A stretch of DNA of 56,567 nt, from NCBI GenBank assembly GCA_020849765.1, contig JADLAY010000041.1, positions 1-56,567 on the forward strand, given 5' to 3'. The stretch comes from Anaerolineae bacterium (GTDB taxonomy: Bacteria; Chloroflexota; Anaerolineae; Aggregatilineales; Phototrophicaceae). Of this stretch, positions 50,890-56,567 are shown one piece after another; within the stretch, counting starts at the first letter, position 1, and the number at the start of each line of letters is the position of its first letter. Position numbers and translations under genes: made by a program. The notes below the pieces were generated by a model. The model saw only the letters and a program-made list of their open reading frames with translations. It searched no databases and was not told where the DNA came from.

Positions 50890-52572
50890 TTACGCGACCT
50901 TGCGCCGCATCAGGTCGAACAGCCAGCGTAGTTCCTGGATGCGCAGCAGCAGCGCCAGACCGACGAAGATCGCCACGCTGAGGGTGCCACCGATACCGAC
51001 GAGCAGGATCTCGCGCAGCAGCGTCGCCCGGCCGATGGTGGCCTGCAGCTGCGGCAGGACGAGCGCCAGAAGCGCGCCCATCGTCAGGGACGCCGCACCG
51101 GTGCGTACCAGCGTCGACGCCAGACGCTGCCCGACCATGCCCTTCAAGCGTCGATTCAGAAGGACGGAGGAGATGAGTGTGTGGGCGATGTGTTTGACGC
51201 TGTCCGCGATCATCAGGCTGAACAAGCCGAGCGTCGGCAGCAGGAGTAGCGTCACGCCCAGGTAGAGCAGCAGGCTGAAGAAGCCGATCACGGCCGGGGT
51301 CAGCGTGTCCTGCCGCGCGTAGAACGCGTAGACGAGCAAGACATCGAGCGCGGCGAACGGCAGCCCGATCAGGTACAGACGCAGCGCGTGCGAAGTGATG
51401 TCCGTGTCGACGCTGGTGAAGGCGCCGTGCTCGAAGATGAGACCGACAATCGGGTTCGCCATTACGAACAGGCCGATGGTCGCCGGAAGGATCAACGTAA
51501 TGACCAGCCGCAGGCCGAGGCCGAGCGTGTTCTTGAACGGCTGCTCACCATCCTGATGCAGCATGGCGGCCTGGCGCGAGAGTGTCGGCAGCACGGCGAC
51601 GCTGATGGCTGTGCCTACCAGCCCGTGCGGGAACTGGATCAGGGTCGTCGCCCAGTTCATGTAGCTGATGCTGCCCGTGCCGGTCTGGCTGGCGAAGTTA
51701 TAGCTGAGCGTGCGCACGAGCGTATCCAGCACCAGCGAGATCATGACCGGCGCATACAGCGCGGCGATGCGGCGGATGCCTGCGTTACGCCAGTTGAGTG
51801 TGAAGCGGATCGACGACAGCCGCAGGCCGGGCAGTTGCAGCGCGAGCTGCACCAGTGCACCGATCAGCCAGCCGAACGCCGCCGCCGTGATCCCTTCGGC
51901 GGGTCGCGCCATCGTCCAGTCGATCCAGTAGCCATGGATGACGGGCGTGACCTGTTCTGCCGGGGCGAGCAGCAGCGTGCCCAGCACGACCGAACCGTTG
52001 AAGACGGCACCGGCAAAGGCGGGCAGCGTGAAGGCGCGTTGCGCATAGAGCGCGCCGCTCGCGAGGGCGAACAGCGCCAGGAACAGCAGTGCTGGGGAGG
52101 TCAGGCGCAAGAGTTCAACGGCCAGCGCCTGCGTTTGCGCATCCGCACCGCTGCTGACGAGGCGCACGGCGACCGGCGCGAAGATCTGCAGGATCAGGAT
52201 CAGCACCGCCATGACGACGGTCGCCAGGCTGAAGAGCACGGACAGCAGTTGGAACAGCGCCTTCTGGCCGTTTCGGGCCGCCGTCTCGCTCAGCACGGGC
52301 ACGATGGCGCTGTTGACGTGGCCCGCGATCAGCAGGTCGTGCAACGTCTTGGGGATGATCAGGGCGATGTTATAAGCGTCGACCGCGCGCGACGCCCCGA
52401 ACAGATTCGCCAGCACGACGTCACGCGCCATGCCCAGCACGCGGCTGGCGATATTGCCCAACGCCAGCACGCCGCTTGCACGCGCGACGCCTGCATTCGT
52501 CTCCGCCTGATCGACAGGGGCTTCCGCGAGATGCGGTTCGGAGACAGACGTATCGATCTGCGTATGCGTCAA
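50890..52572 (-). CDS. murJ: Lipid II flippase MurJ
   Basis: 560 residues with about 14 membrane segments. ALGNIASRVLGMARDVVLANLFGASRAVDAYNIALIIPKTLHDLL near the start and FPHGLVGTAISVAVLPTLSRQAA are typical of MurJ/MviN. It moves lipid II across the membrane for peptidoglycan synthesis, feeding the PBPs encoded at 18660 and 42778. The start is a TTG at 52572, supported by AAGGA ten bases upstream; the next ATG would lose the first membrane segment. It lies about 95 bases downstream of the MetW-like gene on the same strand. Confidence 0.95.
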   Translation of the reverse strand: MTHTQIDTSVSEPHLAEAPVDQAETNAGVARASGVLALGNIASRVLGMARDVVLANLFGASRAVDAYNIALIIPKTLHDLLIAGHVNSAIVPVLSETAARNGQKALFQLLSVLFSLATVVMAVLILILQIFAPVAVRLVSSGADAQTQALAVELLRLTSPALLFLALFALASGALYAQRAFTLPAFAGAVFNGSVVLGTLLLAPAEQVTPVIHGYWIDWTMARPAEGITAAAFGWLIGALVQLALQLPGLRLSSIRFTLNWRNAGIRRIAALYAPVMISLVLDTLVRTLSYNFASQTGTGSISYMNWATTLIQFPHGLVGTAISVAVLPTLSRQAAMLHQDGEQPFKNTLGLGLRLVITLILPATIGLFVMANPIVGLIFEHGAFTSVDTDITSHALRLYLIGLPFAALDVLLVYAFYARQDTLTPAVIGFFSLLLYLGVTLLLLPTLGLFSLMIADSVKHIAHTLISSVLLNRRLKGMVGQRLASTLVRTGAASLTMGALLALVLPQLQATIGRATLLREILLVGIGGTLSVAIFVGLALLLRIQELRWLFDLMRRKVA

Positions 52573-52667
52573 GCGGGCGCGTCCTTCGCTATCCTGCGGC
52601 GGAAGTGGACTGAGACACGAATGCTAAGCATAGCACTGATTAATCGGCGCGCCAGCGCGCGCTTATT

Positions 52668-53438
52668 CTACGAGCTTGCCGTTGGGGAGGTCAGCAGGAA
52701 GACGAACGCCGCCGCAAACAGGCCGGGCATCATGTCCTTGAGCACCGGCGTGCCCTGGTAGGGCGCCTCGCGCGCGATGCGGAAGCCGAGCTGTTTGGCC
52801 CACCAGTGGAAATCGGCGCGCGTCCAGTAACGCAGATGTTCACCCGGCGTCACGACCCATTGCAGCGGGAAACGTCCCATCAGCAGCCGGAGACGGTGCT
52901 GATGAAAGCCTGTGTTCGGGATCGACACGATCAGGCCCTTGCGCGCCAGCGGTCGCAAATCGAGCAGTAGCTGCTCCGGGTCGGGGATGTGCTCGATGAT
53001 CTCGGACATAATGATGTAGTCGAATGGTTCGTGCACGTAGCTGCTGACCGGCGCGTTGATGTCGGCCAGATCGACGTTCAAGCCGCGCGAACGGCAGAAT
53101 TCGACCGCTTTTGGCGATACGTCTAGTCCATAACCGGCGACGCCTTTCTCACGGATGATGTATTCGAGCAGGGCGCCGTCGCCGACACCGAGATCGAGAA
53201 CGCGGTCGCCGGGCGCTACCAACGAGGCGAAGACCTGGGCACGACGCAGCCGCCATGGTGACAGGATGCCCAATCCGGACTGCGCTTTGCTGTCCCAATA
53301 ATCGTCGTAATCAACCACGCCGACGCGCGCGGTGGTCGGATAGCTGAATAAACGGCGCAGGCCACGATAACGATTGGCGAACCACAGATAGAGAGGGCGC
53401 AGCGGCGAACTGCGCAGGGTCGATTTCAGTGCATTCAT
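52668..53438 (-). CDS. SAM-dependent methyltransferase, MetW-like
   Basis: 256 residues. VLDLGVGDGALLEYIIREKGVAGYGLDVSPKAVEFCRSRGLNV, FDYIIMSEIIEHIPDPEQLL and GLIVSIPNTGFHQHRLRLLMGRFP follow MetW closely, except Val in place of the usual Cys in the LGCGDG motif. An 80-residue basic N-terminal part is extra. MetW works with MetX in methionine synthesis, but such domains also appear in polysaccharide clusters; the flippase and glycosyltransferases upstream favour the latter. The ATG at 53438 is chosen; a GTG at 53471 would add 11 residues and neither has a clear ribosome site. Confidence 0.82.
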   Translation of the reverse strand: MNALKSTLRSSPLRPLYLWFANRYRGLRRLFSYPTTARVGVVDYDDYWDSKAQSGLGILSPWRLRRAQVFASLVAPGDRVLDLGVGDGALLEYIIREKGVAGYGLDVSPKAVEFCRSRGLNVDLADINAPVSSYVHEPFDYIIMSEIIEHIPDPEQLLLDLRPLARKGLIVSIPNTGFHQHRLRLLMGRFPLQWVVTPGEHLRYWTRADFHWWAKQLGFRIAREAPYQGTPVLKDMMPGLFAAAFVFLLTSPTASS

Positions 53439-53503
53439 ACGTCGCTTGAACCAGATCGTCCCATCCGCCACACGAGGCGGATGTAGCTTGATTGAAGCCC
53501 CTG

Positions 53504-53509
53504 ATTATA
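53504..53509 (-). promoter_or_regulatory. -10 element of the MetW-like gene
   Basis: A perfect TATAAT on the minus strand within the 64-base gap to the glycosyltransferase gene. The predicted start near 53497 precedes both candidate start codons. The -35 is unclear. Confidence 0.45.
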
Positions 53510-53534
53510 CAGGCTGATGCGGTCCTACAGAGGG

Positions 53535-54650
53535 TTAGTTCAGTGCCGTGGCCACGATCTGCTGGACGCGCTCGTCCAGCTGCGCCGCGCTGAACAGCCG
53601 CGCGGCCTGTGCTGCCGCCCCCTTGGATAGGCGCGCACGCAGCAGCGGATCGCGCAGCCTCACGATCTGGCGCGCGTAGTCGTTGTCGCTACCCGCGATG
53701 AGCACGCTGATGCCATCGACGAACGAATAGCCGCCCAGCGCACTGCGCGGCATCACCGCCGGGAAGGCCCGGCACAGCACTTCGAGCGCCTGCATGTCGA
53801 TCTCGTGGCTCGGCATCGGTGGCACGACGGCCACGTCCATATCCGCCAGGAACGACTCCAGGTTCGCGATTTCGTTCTGAAACAGGATGTCCGGCGCTGC
53901 CGCGAAGCCCGTCGGCGGCTTGCCCTGCACGTGAAAGACGAAGGCGCCCGCCGCTGCCGCGCGCACCTGAGGCGCGATCGTTTCGGCGAGCAGACGGAGC
54001 GCATCCAGGTAGACTGCGGGCTGCGTTGGCGGGCAAACGTAGAAGATCCGGAGTGGGCGAGCGGGGAATGGCGGGCGAGATGGGCGCAGAGTCTGCGCGA
54101 ACGACTGCAAGGGCAGCCAGTGCATGTCGGAGATCGGCTTCTTGTGCAGCCTCTGTTCGGTGGGGGTAGCGGCGGCGAAAACGGTCGCCGCCCGTGCGAT
54201 GCGTTTGCGCGGCTGATCCTCGCCCAGGTCGCCGAGCGAGCGGACGACGGTCGGCAGGTTGCGACCCCGCGCGCGTTCCGCCACCGCCCACAACTGGCTG
54301 CCGTGGCACCAGACTAAATCGGGCGGCCAGTCGTTCATCAGCAAGTCGAGGGTATGCAGGTAACTCGATCCGTTGTCGGCTGCGGGTGTGTTGTTCGGTG
54401 TTCCACGTTCGAACAGGCGGCGGACGCCGGGCCGCGGGTTCTCACCTTGAATGACGGTCGCCGGGACGTCAAGCGATTTGTAGAACGCGTCGACGTCGTC
54501 CGTGTGCTGCCAGGGCAAGCGGCTCGTCAGTAGATAGACGTCGTGCTCAAGGCGACGGAGCCGCTCAAGGCTTGCGATCAGATCGTGCTCGTATCGACTC
54601 AGGTTTTGCAGCGATTCCACAGCCGGGGCGATCACGAGCGTTCGTGTCAT
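53535..54650 (-). CDS. Glycosyltransferase-like protein
   Basis: 371 residues. The N-terminus has MTRTLVIAPAVESLQNLSRYEHDLIASLERL. Later segments (PDLVWCHGSQLWAVAERARGRNLPTVVRSLGD, RPLRIFYVCPP, MPSHEIDMQALEVLCRAFPAVMPRSALGGYSF) follow the two-Rossmann layout of GT-B enzymes, though the E-x7-E motif is not standard. The start at 54650 is preceded by GGAGG, and its ATG overlaps the stop of the flippase gene as ATGA. The frame runs on to 55511 but only as an out-of-frame shadow. It probably acts in the same glycan pathway as the flippase. Confidence 0.75.
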   Translation of the reverse strand: MTRTLVIAPAVESLQNLSRYEHDLIASLERLRRLEHDVYLLTSRLPWQHTDDVDAFYKSLDVPATVIQGENPRPGVRRLFERGTPNNTPAADNGSSYLHTLDLLMNDWPPDLVWCHGSQLWAVAERARGRNLPTVVRSLGDLGEDQPRKRIARAATVFAAATPTEQRLHKKPISDMHWLPLQSFAQTLRPSRPPFPARPLRIFYVCPPTQPAVYLDALRLLAETIAPQVRAAAAGAFVFHVQGKPPTGFAAAPDILFQNEIANLESFLADMDVAVVPPMPSHEIDMQALEVLCRAFPAVMPRSALGGYSFVDGISVLIAGSDNDYARQIVRLRDPLLRARLSKGAAAQAARLFSAAQLDERVQQIVATALN

Positions 54651-56032
54651 CTGCGCCTCCAGAGTTCTCGCAAAGCCACCAGCGCTGTCAGCAAGACCGA
54701 GATCGACAAGATCAGGTTGATCATCCATGCGCCGTTGCCTGCGGCGTAGGATTCCATGAGCGCAGAATAGGGCTGCATCGTCACCCAGGCCGAGGCTTGC
54801 TCGGCGACGCTCCACTGGCTGATCAGCCAGTAGCCAATCGTCACGCCCACGGCCAGACTCACCACCTTGATAGCGATGATACGCCACATGATGTTGAGCG
54901 CGCGGTAGAGCGGGCCGAAAACACCGCCGATCGTCGTCACCATGCCCATCACGGCCAGCGCGGTCACGGCAGGAATGGCTGGTATCCATCGTGTGCCCAG
55001 AATCGGTGGGATGACCTGCGCGGCGAGCAGGGCGAAGACGCCATAGGCGCAAACGCCGCCCACCGCCAGGACGATCAACACCCGCGGGAATGCCTGTCGT
55101 AAGCGGCTGAATTCCTTGCGCCCGACCATTTGCGGCACGACCGCTTGCATATTGTCGAAGATAGCGGACGTGAGGATTGAAAGATAACCGATCCCGCTCA
55201 GCGCTAACCCCAGGTAACCGGCGGCGCGCGTGCCCGCCAGCACACCGACGAGCTGCAACGGCACCTGGGTGAAGTAGGCGGCCAGATTCTTGTCGACCGC
55301 ATTGGCGAAACCGAACGAGAGGTAGCGGCGCGTCGGCACGCGCCAAGCGCGCTGTGCGATGGCGGTGATCTGCGGCAGGGTGGGCTCGGCGGCGCGTCGC
55401 TGCCGGGCGTAGACCCACAATGCCAGCAGCATCGTCGTATACGAGTAGACGAGGCGTGCGCCAACTAATCCCTGGGCCGACGGCGCGAGGATGACGGCTG
55501 CCAGGACGCAAACCGTCAGCACGAACTGGTTGGCGACGTTCATGACGGCGACGGTGCGCATTTGTCTGCGGCTCTGCAAGCCGATCAGCACGAGGTTGTA
55601 CAGCGCGTCGGCAAAGGAGGTGAACGCCAGGCCGACCGCGAGCACGCCAATCTGCGGATCGGCCGGGTAGAGCTGCGCGGCGACGACCGGACCAACCAGC
55701 ACGATCAGCGCCGCGATCGCCAGATTGACCAGCATGGTGATGCGCACGTAGACGGCCATCGTATCCAGGATGGCGGTCTCGTCACGCGCGCCGACGGCCA
55801 TGCCCAGGTGTGTGCTGACGCTGGTCGGGATGCCGGTCAAGTCGAGCGTATTCCACAGCGCCACGAAGCCGATTGCCAGGCTGAAGACGCCGTTGACGTC
55901 CGGGCCGAGCACGCGCCATGCGATCAGCGATGAGATGGCCGAAAAGGCCGTCGCACCGATTTTGCCGACCTGGAGGACGGCGGTATCGCGCACGAATTTG
56001 CTGTGAGTGAGCTGCTCGACGATGTGTGTCAT
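54647..56032 (-). CDS. Wzx-like polysaccharide flippase (MOP superfamily)
   Basis: 461 residues with 12-14 membrane segments. KFVRDTAVLQVGKIGATAFSAISSLIAWRVLGPDVNGVFSLAIGF is the typical start of oligosaccharide-lipid flippases, which move undecaprenyl-linked repeat units to the outer face. It could act with the WbaP-like and GT4 enzymes encoded at 26.8-29.4 kb. Directly upstream, the -10 TATAAT on this strand ends nine bases before the ATG, so the mRNA would have a leader of about two bases. The downstream glycosyltransferase is translationally coupled. Confidence 0.9.
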   Translation of the reverse strand: MTHIVEQLTHSKFVRDTAVLQVGKIGATAFSAISSLIAWRVLGPDVNGVFSLAIGFVALWNTLDLTGIPTSVSTHLGMAVGARDETAILDTMAVYVRITMLVNLAIAALIVLVGPVVAAQLYPADPQIGVLAVGLAFTSFADALYNLVLIGLQSRRQMRTVAVMNVANQFVLTVCVLAAVILAPSAQGLVGARLVYSYTTMLLALWVYARQRRAAEPTLPQITAIAQRAWRVPTRRYLSFGFANAVDKNLAAYFTQVPLQLVGVLAGTRAAGYLGLALSGIGYLSILTSAIFDNMQAVVPQMVGRKEFSRLRQAFPRVLIVLAVGGVCAYGVFALLAAQVIPPILGTRWIPAIPAVTALAVMGMVTTIGGVFGPLYRALNIMWRIIAIKVVSLAVGVTIGYWLISQWSVAEQASAWVTMQPYSALMESYAAGNGAWMINLILSISVLLTALVALRELWRRR

Positions 56033-56040
56033 GGATGCCG

Positions 56041-56048
56041 ATTATAAT
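56041..56048. promoter_or_regulatory. Overlapping divergent -10 elements (ATTATAAT)
   Basis: The 8-bp self-complementary ATTATAAT reads TATAAT on both strands (56043-56048 plus, 56041-56046 minus). It could serve the flippase gene on the minus strand and the MscS-type gene on the plus strand, though not at the same time. The plus-strand use is less certain because the start codon is 61 bases away and no ribosome site is visible. Confidence 0.5.
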
Positions 56049-56109
56049 ATGGCAGCCGATGAAAAGAATGTACGGTAAATTTGCTTCGTAAGCTATCTGG
56101 ATTCTGCTC

Positions 56110-56567
56110 ATGACTGAACTGCTCGATCGCCTTGGCATTGACTCCCAAACCGATCTGGCGCGCCTTGCCGTCTTCGTCGCGATATTGATCCTCACCTGGG
56201 TTGGGCGGCGGATCGCGGCTTATCTGCTGCGCCGCTTGATTCATGTGCTCGCCCGCGCCATCCACCTCGTCGGACGCAGGCAGATCGACGTCGAGGCGGA
56301 GCTGGTCGAGGCATTCACCGCGCCGGTCAAACTGCTGGTCACGATCCTTGGCGTTCGCCTGTCCATGTTCGTCTTCGAGTTCGATGCCGGGATGACACGA
56401 TTCATTGCGGGTTTGTTCGCTGTGCTGCTGGCATATACGTTCTTCTGGGCGTTGTACCGGCTGGCAGGCTCGCTCGGCGCCTATTTCATCCACGTGGCCG
56501 AAAACACCACCTCGCGCCTTGACGAGACGATCACACGCTTTTCGAGCCAGGTGATTCGCGTGATCAT
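56110..56567 (+). CDS. Mechanosensitive channel MscS family, N-terminal part
   Basis: The first 152 residues of an open frame that runs off the window. Three membrane segments appear: LAVFVAILILTWVGRRIAAYLL, PVKLLVTILGVRLSMFVF and FIAGLFAVLLAYTFFWALYRL. They are followed by ENTTSRLDETITRFSSQVIRVI, the typical lead-in to the pore helix of MscS channels, which release solutes on osmotic downshock. The ATG at 56110 is the first in frame. The pore helix and the cytoplasmic vestibule lie beyond the window. Confidence 0.75.
   Translation, partial: MTELLDRLGIDSQTDLARLAVFVAILILTWVGRRIAAYLLRRLIHVLARAIHLVGRRQIDVEAELVEAFTAPVKLLVTILGVRLSMFVFEFDAGMTRFIAGLFAVLLAYTFFWALYRLAGSLGAYFIHVAENTTSRLDETITRFSSQVIRVI

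Noticed and set aside
53535..55511. A single 658-residue minus-strand reading frame
   Set aside because: The N-terminal 287 codons lie antisense-free but out of frame within the flippase gene and read as Arg/His/Pro-rich shadow sequence. The real gene starts at 54650 with GGAGG and an ATGA overlap.

Overview
The window is GC-rich bacterial chromosome, densely coded on both strands. It shows no prophage block, insertion sequence, rRNA operon or CRISPR array. The gene content best fits a Chloroflexota (Anaerolineae-like) bacterium. This is an inference from: a stand-alone bacterial Elp3; many lipoproteins and anchored proteins with Thr/Pro-rich stalks; a sortase with a long cytoplasmic head; a class A penicillin-binding protein with a Pro-rich tail; a short 4.5S-type SRP RNA; and an F420-type nitroreductase relative. 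No 16S rRNA gene is present to confirm it.

Layout. 1-5.6 kb (mostly minus strand): a cut-off tRNA-Ala, a zinc/manganese-type ABC permease, a ferredoxin, a Crp/Fnr regulator, a sortase and two methyltransferases, one of them Trm9-like. 5.7-12.3 kb (plus): a DUF3566-like membrane protein, Elp3, a Pro/Thr-rich anchored protein and three M42 aminopeptidases with a DUF4268 gene among them. 12.5-18.6 kb: a GAF/PAS histidine kinase, a P-loop/TPR (STAND-like) protein with a very acidic linker, a Trm112-like protein and a membrane TPR protein. 18.6-25.7 kb (plus): a transpeptidase, an esterase, the SRP RNA, a DUF348/G5/3D wall protein, rsmA and two paralogous membrane proteins. 25.7-30.6 kb: a WD40 protein, a glycosyltransferase plus polyprenyl-phosphate sugar transferase pair, and moaB. 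30.9-36.6 kb: an isocitrate/isopropylmalate dehydrogenase relative, a lone phage-tail-tube-like protein, UspA, SRPBCC, a phosphatase/deoxyribosyltransferase pair and era. 36.6-42.6 kb (mostly minus): a zinc-binding protein with its own operator, coaE with a C-terminal extension, a DDN-like protein and efp. 42.8-56.6 kb: PBP1A, a TPR/PPC protein, an M20 peptidase, two lipoproteins, murJ, a MetW-like methyltransferase, a glycosyltransferase, a Wzx-like flippase and the start of an MscS channel.

Themes. Three cell-envelope groups recur: peptidoglycan (two PBPs, MurJ, the 3D/G5 protein), surface polysaccharide (GT4, WbaP-like, Wzx-like, GT, methyltransferases) and surface anchoring (sortase, stalk proteins). 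Translation is the second theme: Elp3, Trm9-like, Trm112-like, RsmA, Era, EF-P, SRP RNA and tRNA-Ala. The two metal-transport genes lie 36 kb apart but carry the same 19-bp Fur/Zur-like dyad just downstream of their -10 elements, so they look like one regulon.

The most interesting observations are the Elp3 / Trm9-like / Trm112-like set (a possible bacterial route to mcm5U in tRNA), the shared metalloregulator box, three promoters positioned for leaderless or nearly leaderless mRNAs, the lone tail-tube-like gene, the CoaE fusion and a complete stand-alone transcription unit for a 75-residue protein. All family assignments come from reading motifs by eye; no database search was run.
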